DNA of 64,000 bases from Collinsella sp. An268 (GTDB lineage: Bacteria > Actinomycetota > Coriobacteriia > Coriobacteriales > Coriobacteriaceae), in NCBI RefSeq assembly GCF_002159765.1, contig NZ_NFJH01000008.1, forward strand, positions 50,672-114,671. The letters run 5' to 3'. The notes under the pieces are model-generated. The model was not told the origin of the DNA and did no database searches. It saw only the letters and a list, made by a program, of their open reading frames with translations. The translations under genes were made by a program, and so were the position numbers. Below, in pieces: positions 45,100 through 52,843 of this stretch (the first letter of the stretch is position 1; each line of letters begins with the position of its first letter).

Positions 45100-46170
45100 T
45101 TACCGAGGTTCGGGCCCATAGGTGCCCCGCGTTCCATCGAGCACGTTGGTGAGGTGCAGGATGCGCGCGCTCGACGGCTTGCCGTCGATGAGAGAGAGCA
45201 GCTCGTCGGCGCAGGCGACGCCCGCGTCGAAGTTCGGCAGGCGCATATAGAGGTCGGGGTAGAAATTGCTCTCGCCGTTGTTGGCGAGCTCGGCGGTGAG
45301 GATACCGCGCTCGCGGCAGCGGTAGCGGATGGGCTCGGTCCAGCCCGACCAGCTGGCGATGACGGCGTCGCCCCGCGTAAGCCCGGCCACCGCGCGGCGC
45401 AGGGTGTCGGCGAACTCCGCCGTCAGGCGGTCGCCCTCCGGCGTTGCGCCCACCGAATAGCGGAGGTCCCACGTATCCAGGTTCTCGAGCGTGATGGGCG
45501 TCGTCACGATCTCGAGCTCGGTGGCGGGATGGGCGTCCAGGGCGTCCTCGAGGCCGCGGGCGCGGTCGCGCTCCTGCGGCGTATCGATGTTGGGGCGCAC
45601 GTAGAGAATCCGGGCGGGCTCGCGCTCCAGGACGCACTCGGTCAGCAGGCGCGCCCCGTCGCGGTAGTCGAAGTCCACCGTGCTGTAGATGCGCGAGTTG
45701 CCGGCGCAGTCGAACGTCACGAGCGGAACATGGTCGCGCTCGATGATGGCGGCACTCGCCGCACTCGGCCCGGCGTTATCCTTGCCGAGGAAGATGACGC
45801 CGTCCACCCGGCCCTCCAGATAGGCGACCAAATAGTCGCTCATACCCGCCGTCTTTGCCTTATTGGTGCAGAGCAGAAGGTTATAGCCCACGTCTTCCAG
45901 ACGGCTCTGGATGCCGCGGATCGTCTGGGAGAAGCGCGGTACGGCGAGGTTCTTCTTGGCCACCACGCCCACGCAGCCGGAGCGGCGCCGGCGAAGCGCC
46001 CGCGCGGCGCTATTGGGGACGTAGTTGAGCTCGCGGGCGGCACGCAGCACCCGCTCGCGCGTCTCGGCGGCGATGGACTGGCCGGGGGTGTTGTTGATCA
46101 CATACGAGACCGTTGCAGTGGTGACATCGGCGGCACGTGCGATGTCCTTGAGTGTCACGCGTTTCGCCAT
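45100..46170 (-). CDS. LacI family transcriptional regulator (divergent-glycolysis locus)
   Basis: The 356-residue protein starts MAKRVTLKDIARAADVTTATVSYVINNTPG, a complete LacI helix-turn-helix. The hinge LRRRRSGCVGVVAKKNLAVPRF and a sugar-sensor domain (DGVIFLGKD, VPLVTFDCAGNSRIYSTVDFDY) follow. GGGAGGCG lies before ATG 46170. It heads the minus-strand cluster of aldolase, PFK, TIM, larA, PGI, IIB and larC genes. It is divergent from the SsuABC-like operon. Identical 16-base palindromes lie before both units, so it probably controls both. Confidence 0.9.
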   Translation of the reverse strand: MAKRVTLKDIARAADVTTATVSYVINNTPGQSIAAETRERVLRAARELNYVPNSAARALRRRRSGCVGVVAKKNLAVPRFSQTIRGIQSRLEDVGYNLLLCTNKAKTAGMSDYLVAYLEGRVDGVIFLGKDNAGPSAASAAIIERDHVPLVTFDCAGNSRIYSTVDFDYRDGARLLTECVLEREPARILYVRPNIDTPQERDRARGLEDALDAHPATELEIVTTPITLENLDTWDLRYSVGATPEGDRLTAEFADTLRRAVAGLTRGDAVIASWSGWTEPIRYRCRERGILTAELANNGESNFYPDLYMRLPNFDAGVACADELLSLIDGKPSSARILHLTNVLDGTRGTYGPEPR

Positions 46171-46237
46171 GTCGCCTCCCTGGCTCCGGTTTTTGGGCCG
46201 CGGACGCGCGCCATGCGCGGCAAGAGTCCGCTGCCGA

Positions 46238-46253
46238 ACTTATACGTTTAAGT
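46238..46253. promoter_or_regulatory. LacI-type operator copy 1
   Basis: ACTTATACGTTTAAGT, a palindrome with central CG, lies 68 bases upstream of the LacI start. It is identical to the copy at 46495-46510. Confidence 0.75.
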
Positions 46254-46323
46254 TACCACGTTGCAGATTTGATACTGGCGACTTCTTGTAATCAATGGGA
46301 AATAAACCGCCTGCCGCCCAAAA

Positions 46324-46370
46324 CCAACCGTTTGGAGATTGGTACCCTGAGGCAAGATAAAGCGTTTATC
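46324..46370. promoter_or_regulatory. Additional palindromes in the divergent promoter region
   Basis: CCAACCGTTTGG (46324-46335) is nearly symmetric around CG. GATAAAGCGTTTATC (46356-46370) has perfect 6-base arms. They may bind a second regulator such as a catabolite-control protein. The rest of 46171-46562 holds no reading frame of note. Confidence 0.4.
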
Positions 46371-46494
46371 CATAGCTTTACCTGCTCTTTTAATGCCTGC
46401 GAAACATAGTTGTTTAGCCCTTGACGGAAAACCTCCCCCCTATCCATTCCGCTCAAAGGCGTCTACTATGCTTGTTGAGAAGGTTCGTCCGGCT

Positions 46495-46510
46495 ACTTAT
46501 ACGTTTAAGT
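46495..46510. promoter_or_regulatory. LacI-type operator copy 2
   Basis: ACTTATACGTTTAAGT again, 53 bases upstream of the SsuC-like permease gene. A TTGTTG box at 46472-46477 lies about 17 bases before it, so the operator would overlap the -10 region and block the polymerase. Confidence 0.75.
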
Positions 46511-46562
46511 ACCCAAGCGAGCGACTCCGGCATCGGTTCTCACGGGAAAGGAGCTTGTCGCG

Positions 46563-47345
46563 ATGCAGAACGAGAAGAAAGTGCCCATCTGGGCGAAGAT
46601 ACCCAACTGGGTGTGGGTATTGATTTCGTTGGCGTGCGCCGCCTTGCTGTGGTTCGCCGCCAACAGCGCCTGGCCGGCCGTTTTCGCCTCGCCCATCGAG
46701 GTGCTAGACGCCGCCGCCGAGCGCGCCGCGAGCGGGGTGCTCTGGGAGCACACCTGGGCGTCGCTGTCCCGCGTGCTCACGGGCTTCGGCATCGCCTTCA
46801 TCGTCGCGATCCCCGTCGCGTTCCTGATGGCTTGGTACGACCCGTTCCGCCACATCGTCGAGCCCTGGATCCAGTTCATCCGTAACATCCCGCCGCTCGC
46901 CTACGTGTTCCTCATCATCGCCGCCCTCGGCATCGGCCAGGTCTCCAAGATCACCGTTATCTTCATTGCGGCGTTCCTGGTGCAGGTTGTAACCATCTAT
47001 CAGGGCGTCAAGGGTGTCGACAACACCCTCATCAAGGCCGCCCGCGTCCTCGGCGCCAAACAGAAGGACATCTTCTTCAAGGTCATCATCCCCGCCTCGA
47101 CCCCGTTCATCCTGGTCGCTGCGCGCCTCGGCCTCTCCACGTCGCTCACGACGCTCATGGCCTCCGAGATCGTCGGCGGCGACCGCGGCCTCGGCATGAT
47201 GATCCAGCAGGCTAGCGGTTACTACCAGATGGACGTCGTGCTGCTCGGCATCATCATGCTCGGCATCATCGGCATCCTGTTCGAGAAGATCGTTCGCTTC
47301 CTTGAAAGGAGGTTCACCGGATGGCAGGAGACCGTGCAGCAGTAA
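46563..47345 (+). CDS. ABC transporter permease, SsuC/TauC type
   Basis: The 260-residue integral membrane protein has about six spans. The permease-ATPase contact loop is VKGVDNTLIKAARVLGAKQKDIFFKVIIPASTPFILVAARLGLSTSLTTLMASEIVGGDRGLGMMI, with the E-A-A-type G at the expected position. This is the nitrate/sulfonate/taurine class. AAAGGAGC precedes ATG 46563. It is first in an operon with overlapping ATPase and binding-protein genes and sits behind a LacI-type operator, which is unusual for a sulfonate importer normally controlled by sulfur supply. Confidence 0.88.
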   Translation: MQNEKKVPIWAKIPNWVWVLISLACAALLWFAANSAWPAVFASPIEVLDAAAERAASGVLWEHTWASLSRVLTGFGIAFIVAIPVAFLMAWYDPFRHIVEPWIQFIRNIPPLAYVFLIIAALGIGQVSKITVIFIAAFLVQVVTIYQGVKGVDNTLIKAARVLGAKQKDIFFKVIIPASTPFILVAARLGLSTSLTTLMASEIVGGDRGLGMMIQQASGYYQMDVVLLGIIMLGIIGILFEKIVRFLERRFTGWQETVQQ

Positions 47346-48112
47346 AGGTCCACATCGACCATGTGGTGAAGAAGTTCCAGACGCGTAAAGGTGAGATGAC
47401 TGCGCTCAACGGCGTCGACCTCGACATCCACGAGAACGAGTTCATTACCGTCGTCGGTCCGTCAGGTTGCGGCAAGTCGACGCTTCTGAACATCATCGGC
47501 GGCCTCGAGTCCCCCACCGAGGGCCAGGTCACCGTCGACGGCAAGCCGGTTGACGGCCCGAGCCCCGAGCGCGGCATCGTGTTCCAGCAGTACGCGCTCT
47601 TCCCCTGGCTCACCGTCATCAAGAACGTCATGTTCGGCCTGAAGCTCCAGGGCAAGTCCAAGGAAGAGGCCGAGGAGATCGCCCACAAGTACCTCAAGAT
47701 GGTGGAGCTCGAGGAGTTTGCGAACCACTACCCCAAGGAGCTCTCCGGCGGCATGAAGCAGCGCGTCGCCATCGCCCGCGCCTACGCCACCAACCCGCAG
47801 GTCCTGCTTATGGACGAGCCCTTCGGCGCCCTCGACGCCCAGACCCGCACCCAGCTCCAGCAGGAGCTTATCGAGACCTGGGAGAAGGAGCGCAAGACCT
47901 GCTTCTTCATCACCCACGACGTCGAAGAGGCCATCATCTTGGGCAACCGTTGCGTCATCATGAGCGCGCGCCCGGGCCGCGTGAAGGACATCATCGATAT
48001 CGATATCCCCTATCCGCGCGACCAGGCCACCAAGATGAGCCCGCGCTTCCTGGAGCTCAAGAACGAGATCTGGGGCCAGGTCTACCAGGAGTACCTCTCC
48101 GTCCGCAAGTAA
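47321..48112 (+). CDS. ABC transporter ATP-binding protein, SsuB/TauB type
   Basis: The 263-residue ATPase starts inside the permease gene (25-base overlap) behind AAAGGAGG. Motifs: VVGPSGCGKSTLLNIIGG (Walker A), QQYALFPWLTVIKNV (Q-loop), [36 protein letters not shown] (signature and Walker B) and FITHDVEEA (H-loop). FPWLTV is typical of the sulfonate/nitrate branch. It energises import of the ligand brought by the downstream lipoprotein. Confidence 0.92.
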   Translation: MAGDRAAVKVHIDHVVKKFQTRKGEMTALNGVDLDIHENEFITVVGPSGCGKSTLLNIIGGLESPTEGQVTVDGKPVDGPSPERGIVFQQYALFPWLTVIKNVMFGLKLQGKSKEEAEEIAHKYLKMVELEEFANHYPKELSGGMKQRVAIARAYATNPQVLLMDEPFGALDAQTRTQLQQELIETWEKERKTCFFITHDVEEAIILGNRCVIMSARPGRVKDIIDIDIPYPRDQATKMSPRFLELKNEIWGQVYQEYLSVRK

Positions 48113-48219
48113 GTCGGCCGCGGCGCGCCGCCTCGCGCCGCACCCTCCGGGCAATTTGCCCGGTAACGTCGGGAAAAAGCACCGCAAGGTGCGAGGTTGT
48201 ACAAGAAAAGGAGAACATC

Positions 48220-49284
48220 ATGTCCAACCTGAACGAGTTCATGATCAGCCGCCGCAGCGTGCTCGCCGGTCTCGGCGGCGTCGGCCTCGCCGCCGCGGGC
48301 CTCGCCGGCTGCTCCGGCAACGAGACTCCCGCGCAGGGCAGCGCCGGCAGCGCCGCCTCGGGCAGCGACTACGAGCCCGTGACGCTCCGCGTCGCCTACA
48401 TGCCGAACCTCGGTTCCGCCTCCTCGCTCTTCACCGCCATCGACCAGGGCTACTTCGATGAGTACGGCATCACCGTCGAGCCCGCGCAGTTCCAGGGCGG
48501 CCCGGCCGAGATCACCGCTATGCAGTCCGGCGACATCGACATCGCCCAGATCGGCCACGGCGCGCACAGCCTCTGCATCGGCGGCGACGCTGTCGTCTTC
48601 GCCTTCGACCAGCTCTCGCAGGCCGACGCCGTCGTCTGCGACAAGTCGAAGGTCGCCTCCGCCGAGGAGCTCGCCGGCAAGACCGTCGGCGTTTCCTCCG
48701 GCACCTCCTCTGAGATCATCCTCCAGTTCGTGCTCCGCGACGCCGGCCTCACCATGGACGACATCAACCCCATCGAGATGGACGTCTCGGGCATGACCAC
48801 CGCTCTGCTCTCCGGCCAGATCGACGCCGCCGCCACCTGGTCGCCCAACACCGTGACCATCGAGGAGCAGCTCGGCGACAACTACCTCGTCCTCGGCACC
48901 AACACCGATTACTCCGACGAGGTCGCCTTCCCCTCCAGCTTCGTCTGCCTGCCCGACTACGCTGAGGAGAACGCCGAGGTGCTCGCCCGCTTTGGCGCCG
49001 CCATCGACAAGGCCCAGCAGTACCGTGCCGAGAACATCGAGGAGGTCGCGAAGCTTCTCTCCACCGAGCTCGACGTGCCCGAGGACACCATGGTCGCCGC
49101 CACCGGCGAGGGCGACTGGCAGGGCGCCGTCGACTGCCAGGGCGACACCGACACCATCCTCGGTTACTACACCGCTCAGCAGCAGGTCTTCCTCGACAAC
49201 GGCACCGTCGAGGCCGAGGTCCCGGTCGAGGACTACGTCAAGACCGACATCATGGAGGAGGCCTACACCCTTTCGCAGGAGTAG
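48220..49284 (+). CDS. ABC transporter substrate-binding lipoprotein, SsuA/NMT1-like
   Basis: The 354-residue protein starts MSNLNEFMISRRSVLAGLGGVGLAAAGLAGCSG. It has a twin-arginine-like leader with a lipobox LAGC, so the mature protein is anchored at Cys34. LRVAYMPNLGSASSLFTAIDQGYFDEYGITVEPAQFQGGPAEITAMQSGDIDIAQIGHGAHSLCIGGDAV is the NMT1/SsuA fold. The ligand could be a sulfonate, taurine, a thiamine precursor or another small anion. AAAAGGAG precedes ATG 48220. It is last in the ABC operon, closed by a terminator at 49328-49366. Confidence 0.88.
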   Translation: MSNLNEFMISRRSVLAGLGGVGLAAAGLAGCSGNETPAQGSAGSAASGSDYEPVTLRVAYMPNLGSASSLFTAIDQGYFDEYGITVEPAQFQGGPAEITAMQSGDIDIAQIGHGAHSLCIGGDAVVFAFDQLSQADAVVCDKSKVASAEELAGKTVGVSSGTSSEIILQFVLRDAGLTMDDINPIEMDVSGMTTALLSGQIDAAATWSPNTVTIEEQLGDNYLVLGTNTDYSDEVAFPSSFVCLPDYAEENAEVLARFGAAIDKAQQYRAENIEEVAKLLSTELDVPEDTMVAATGEGDWQGAVDCQGDTDTILGYYTAQQQVFLDNGTVEAEVPVEDYVKTDIMEEAYTLSQE

Positions 49285-49327
49285 GTTTGCTCGCTAAGCG
49301 CAGGCGCTGACCTGTAGCTTTACCACA

Positions 49328-49366
49328 AGCGGCCGGCCATGCGCGCGCATCGGCCGGCCGCTTTTT
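49328..49366 (+). terminator. Rho-independent terminator after the ABC operon
   Basis: AGCGGCCGGCC and GGCCGGCCGCT form a perfect 11-bp stem followed by TTTT. It separates the binding-protein gene from the NagB-like gene, 55 bases further on. No clear promoter is seen between them, so the next genes may depend on read-through. Confidence 0.85.
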
Positions 49367-49421
49367 AGCGCCGCGGCGCGTGAAACACGTCGCGCACACG
49401 AGATTCGAGAAGGGACGCACC

Positions 49422-50243
49422 ATGGCACACGATTACTATCACATTCCGGCGGACCAGCTGGGCGAGGGCGCCAAGATTCCGCTCGAGGTGCTCGGCGACT
49501 CGGGAGAGATCTTCTACGAGATGGCCCTCACGATGGTCGACGAGATCGAGGCGCATAACGCCCGCGGCGAGAAGACCGTCTTCATCTGCCCAGTAGGCCC
49601 TGTCGGCCAGTACCCCATCTTCGTCCGTCTGGTGAACGAGCGCAACGTCTCGCTCAAAAACTGCTGGTTCATCAACATGGACGAGTACCTGACCGACGAT
49701 GACGAGTGGATCGACGCCGCCGACGCGCTCTCGTTCCGCGGCTTTATGGAGCGCACGGTCTACAGCAAGATTCGCCCGGAGCTCGTCGTTCCCGAAGAGC
49801 AGCGCATCTTCCCCGACCCCACAGACCCCGGCCGCATCGGTCGCGTCATCGATGAGCTCGGCGGCGTCGACATCGCCTTCGGCGGCATCGGCATCACGGG
49901 GCACCTCGCGTTCAACGAGCCCGACCCCGAGCTCTCCGTGGAGGAGTTCGCCGCGCTCGACACCCGCGTGCTCTCCATCCATCCCGAAACCCGTGCCACC
50001 AACTGCATCGGCGACCTCGGCGGTGCGCTTGAGGACATGCCCCACCGTTGCGTCACCATCGGCATGAAGGAGATCCTGGGCGCCCGCAAGGTGCGCCTCG
50101 GCGTCTTCCGCGACTGGCACCGCGCCGTCGTCCGTCGCGCCGCCTACGGTGAGGTCACCGCCGCCTTCCCGGCGACGCTTCTGCAGAACCACCCCGACGC
50201 GAAGATCTTCGTCAACAGCGTCGCCGCCGGTCAGGCCTACTAA
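49422..50243 (+). CDS. nagB: Glucosamine-6-phosphate deaminase family protein with altered active site
   Basis: The 273-residue protein aligns with NagB by CWFINMDEYLTDDDEWI (catalytic Asp72 equivalent kept), GIGITGHLAFNEP and VTAAFPATLLQNH. In E. coli the second motif is GVGNDGHIAFNEP with Asp141; here that position is Thr. The N-terminal phosphate loop GxGSTP is replaced by CPVGPVGQYP. Ring opening or substrate choice may therefore differ from GlcN-6-P. AAGGGACG precedes ATG 49422. It is followed after 12 bases by a NagA-like gene. Confidence 0.82.
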   Translation: MAHDYYHIPADQLGEGAKIPLEVLGDSGEIFYEMALTMVDEIEAHNARGEKTVFICPVGPVGQYPIFVRLVNERNVSLKNCWFINMDEYLTDDDEWIDAADALSFRGFMERTVYSKIRPELVVPEEQRIFPDPTDPGRIGRVIDELGGVDIAFGGIGITGHLAFNEPDPELSVEEFAALDTRVLSIHPETRATNCIGDLGGALEDMPHRCVTIGMKEILGARKVRLGVFRDWHRAVVRRAAYGEVTAAFPATLLQNHPDAKIFVNSVAAGQAY

Positions 50244-50255
50244 GGAGGCCCCTAC

Positions 50256-51425
50256 ATGGCTGCAACCGAGAACTCCTTCTACCTCAAGGGCGCGACGGTC
50301 CTTCTGCCCGAGGGCATGACGAGGACCGATGTCGTCGTCAAGGACGGCCGCATCGCCGGCCTGCCCCGCGAGACGGCGAACATCGAGGGCCTGCCCGAGC
50401 TCGACGCCGCCGGGCTCACGGTCCTGCCCGGCTTTATCGACATCCATACGCACGGCGCGGCTAACGTCGACGTGAACGCCGCCGACGAGGAGGGCCTGCG
50501 CACCATCGGCCGCTTCTTTGCGAGCCAGGGCGTCACCGGCTGGCTCTGCTCGGTTCTGACCGACACCCCGGAGCAGACACTCTGGTGCATGGAGCAGGCG
50601 CGGCGCGTCATCGAGGGCGGCCCGTACGACGGTGCGGCGCTGCTCGGCATCCACCTCGAGGGCCCGTGCCTCTCCAGTGAGTACAAGGGCGCCATGCCCG
50701 AGCACCTGCTCATGCACGAGGCGACCTCCGAGCTCTTCCGCCAGTATCAGGAGGCCTCGGGCGGGCACGTGCGCTACACCACGCTCGCCCCGGAGGTTCC
50801 GGGTGTGGAGAAGATCATCCCCGAGCTCAACGCCATGGGCATCGTCTGCGCCATCGGCCATAGCGGCGCGGGCTACGACCAGTCCCAAGCCTGCGTGGCG
50901 GCGGGCGCCGCCAGCGCCACGCATCTGGGCAACGCCATGCGCCTCTTCCATCAGCACGACCCCGCAATCTGGGGCGTGGCGCTCGAGAGCGATCTCTATG
51001 TGGAGGCCATCTGCGACGGACGCCACCTGCACCCCGGCAGCGTCCGCCTCTACCTCAAGGACAAGGGCTGGGACCGCGTCGTCGCCATCACCGACTCCAT
51101 CATGGCGGCAGGCCTCCCCGACGGCAACTACAAGCTCGGCGTGAACGACGTGGTCGTGGAGGACGGCGACGCGAAGCTCGCCGACACCGGTGTGCGCGCG
51201 GGCTCGACGCTCACGCTCGCCCAGGCGCTCCGCAACATCGTGAAGTTCGCAGATACGGACGTGGCGCACGCCGCGCACCTCATGACCGCGAACCCGGCGC
51301 GCCTCATCGGCCTCCCCACCAAGGGTAACATCGCCCGCGGCTGCGATGCCGACCTCACGCTCGTCGACGGCGACCTCGACGTCGTCCGGACCATCGTGGG
51401 CGGCCGCACGGTCTACACCCGTTAA
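50256..51425 (+). CDS. nagA: N-acetylglucosamine-6-phosphate deacetylase family amidohydrolase
   Basis: The 389-residue amidohydrolase has the metal-binding PGFIDIHTHGAANVDV, HLEGPCLSSEYKGAMP (metal Glu), AIGHSGAGYDQ, SATHLGNAMRLFHQHDP, ICDGRHLHPGSVRL and catalytic Asp in AITDSIMAAGLPDG. NagA usually has THLFNAM; here it is THLGNAM. It is cytoplasmic and would deacetylate an N-acetyl-amino-sugar phosphate before the NagB-like step. AAGGAGG precedes ATG 50256. The operon ends with a strong terminator at 51466-51507. Confidence 0.88.
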   Translation: MAATENSFYLKGATVLLPEGMTRTDVVVKDGRIAGLPRETANIEGLPELDAAGLTVLPGFIDIHTHGAANVDVNAADEEGLRTIGRFFASQGVTGWLCSVLTDTPEQTLWCMEQARRVIEGGPYDGAALLGIHLEGPCLSSEYKGAMPEHLLMHEATSELFRQYQEASGGHVRYTTLAPEVPGVEKIIPELNAMGIVCAIGHSGAGYDQSQACVAAGAASATHLGNAMRLFHQHDPAIWGVALESDLYVEAICDGRHLHPGSVRLYLKDKGWDRVVAITDSIMAAGLPDGNYKLGVNDVVVEDGDAKLADTGVRAGSTLTLAQALRNIVKFADTDVAHAAHLMTANPARLIGLPTKGNIARGCDADLTLVDGDLDVVRTIVGGRTVYTR

Positions 51426-51465
51426 CATCGCCACCCAGCGGCGACTGCGTCGCAGGGCACGGTAA

Positions 51466-51507
51466 AGCCGCCGCCACCTCAGCGACTCGAGGTGGCGGCG
51501 GCTTTTT
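51466..51507. terminator. Terminator between convergent nagA-like and larB genes
   Basis: AGCCGCCGCCACCTC and GAGGTGGCGGCGGCT form a perfect 15-bp stem with an 8-base loop and a TTTTT tail on the plus strand. A-rich bases on the other side give partial bidirectional use. Confidence 0.88.
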
Positions 51508-51536
51508 CAGGGCGCTTTTTCGGGCGGAGCCTCCCG

Positions 51537-52319
51537 TTAGGCGCGCGGCCCCGGCAGATGGTTGATGAGCGACGCCTGATACGCCGCACCGAAGCCGTTG
51601 TCGATGTTGACGACGGAGATGCCGCTCGCGCAGCTGTTGATCATCGCGAGCAGCGCGGTGATGCCGCCGAGGTTGGCGCCGTACCCCACGCTCGTGGGCA
51701 CGGCGATGACCGGGCAGGAAGCAAGACCGCCCACCACACTCGGCAGCGCGCCCTCCATGCCGGCGATGGCGATGATGACCTGCGCGCGGGCGATGTCTTC
51801 CGCATGACGGAGCAGCCGATGGATGCCCGCGACCCCCGCATCGTTGACCACGCGCACGCGGTTGCCCAGGAACCGCCCCGTGAGCGCGGCCTCGGCCGCC
51901 ACCGTCGCATCGCTCGTGCCGGCCGTGATGACGAGGATGTCGCCGTTGCCCGAGGGCTCCGGCAGCGCGCCCACCACGCCGGCGCGGGCATCATCGTGAT
52001 AGGTGTAGTCGTCCCGTGCCACGGCGAACGCAGGGAGTACGGCGAGCGCGGCGTTCTTTGCGGGATCGAGCCGGGTGATGAGGATGCGCTCCTGCCCCGC
52101 GGCGCGCATGGCGCCCACGATGCCCGCGATCTGCTCCGCCGTCTTGCCGGCACCGTAGATGACCTCGGACACACCGGTGCGCACCCCGCGGGCGGTATCG
52201 ACCTGGGCATATCCCAGATCGCTCACCGCGTCGAGATGGACGCGCTCCACCAGCTCATGGGGGTCCATCTCTCCCGCGGCGACCGCCTGCGCCAGCCGCT
52301 CCAAATCGTGTGCATCCAT
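51537..52319 (-). CDS. larB: Nickel pincer cofactor biosynthesis protein LarB
   Basis: LarB carboxylates the pyridinium ring of nicotinic acid adenine dinucleotide, the first step of the LarA cofactor. The 260-residue protein shows GVRTGVSEVIYGAGKTAEQIAGI, then the PurE-like C-terminal domain with ILVITAGTSDATVAAEAAL, VVNDAGVAGIHRLL, IAIAGMEGALPSVVGGL and PVIAVPTSVGYGANLGGITALLAMINSCASGISVVNIDNGFGAA. This is the LarB signature. AAGGG before ATG 52319 is preferred; ATG 52358 is an alternative. It is convergent with nagA and apart from larA and larC. larE is not in the window. Confidence 0.92.
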   Translation of the reverse strand: MDAHDLERLAQAVAAGEMDPHELVERVHLDAVSDLGYAQVDTARGVRTGVSEVIYGAGKTAEQIAGIVGAMRAAGQERILITRLDPAKNAALAVLPAFAVARDDYTYHDDARAGVVGALPEPSGNGDILVITAGTSDATVAAEAALTGRFLGNRVRVVNDAGVAGIHRLLRHAEDIARAQVIIAIAGMEGALPSVVGGLASCPVIAVPTSVGYGANLGGITALLAMINSCASGISVVNIDNGFGAAYQASLINHLPGPRA

Positions 52320-52394
52320 ACGCGCCCTTCCGCTGCGTTCCGTCATGTTCTCATCCATCGTCGCACCTGGAGGGTGCTTCAGGTCAAGCGGACC

Positions 52395-52766
52395 CTAGAG
52401 CAGCGCCTCCGCCCATGCCGCCTCGCGAAATCCCACGAGCACCGTGTCGCCCGTTACCACGATGGGACGCTTGACGAGCATGCCGTCCGTCGCGAGGAGC
52501 TCGCGCGCCTCCTCGTCGGTCATGCCGGCGTCGAGCTTGGCCTTGAGACCGAGCTCGCGGTACCTCATACCGCTCGTATTGAAGAAGCGGCGCACGGGAA
52601 GCCCCGCGCGCTCCTGCCACTCGGCGATCTCCGCGGCGGTGGGGTTATCCTCCACGATGTGGCGATCCGTGTAGGCAATGCCGTGCTCATCCAACCATTT
52701 CTTGGCCTTCTTGCAGGTGGAGCACTTGGGATACTCGATAAAGAGAACGTAAGCGGTGTCGGTCAT
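52395..52766 (-). CDS. ArsC/Spx family thioredoxin-fold protein
   Basis: The 123-residue protein has FIEYPKCSTCKKAKKWLDEHG (Cys-x-x-Cys of the ArsC/Spx/YffB fold) and LVKRPIVVTGDTVLVGFREAAW, the conserved R-P region. It is the small stand-alone reductase-like form, not classical arsenate reductase in an ars operon, so arsenate activity is uncertain. GGGAGGCC precedes ATG 52766. It lies upstream of larB with a 75-base gap and divergent from the PHP gene. Confidence 0.87.
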   Translation of the reverse strand: MTDTAYVLFIEYPKCSTCKKAKKWLDEHGIAYTDRHIVEDNPTAAEIAEWQERAGLPVRRFFNTSGMRYRELGLKAKLDAGMTDEEARELLATDGMLVKRPIVVTGDTVLVGFREAAWAEALL

Positions 52767-52843
52767 GAGGCCTCCCGAAGACGTGCGGGCTGTACAATGC
52801 CTTCATGGTACCCCGACTCACATCCTCTAGCCTAGGAGCCACC

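Noticed and set aside
42562..46251. A plus-strand open frame of over 1200 codons
   Set aside because: It lies opposite aldolase, PFK and LacI genes and has the Arg/His/Val-rich composition of an antisense shadow in GC-rich DNA, with no ribosome site and no known domain.
38892..51425. Assignment to classical sulfoglycolysis because of sulfonate-type importer and isomerase/kinase/aldolase genes
   Set aside because: No sulfoquinovosidase, no YihS-type isomerase and no sulfolactaldehyde reductase are present; the importer class also carries non-sulfonate ligands.
49365..51434. Minus-strand frame opposite the NagB/NagA-like genes
   Set aside because: Shadow composition and no start signal; the plus-strand genes have full family motifs.
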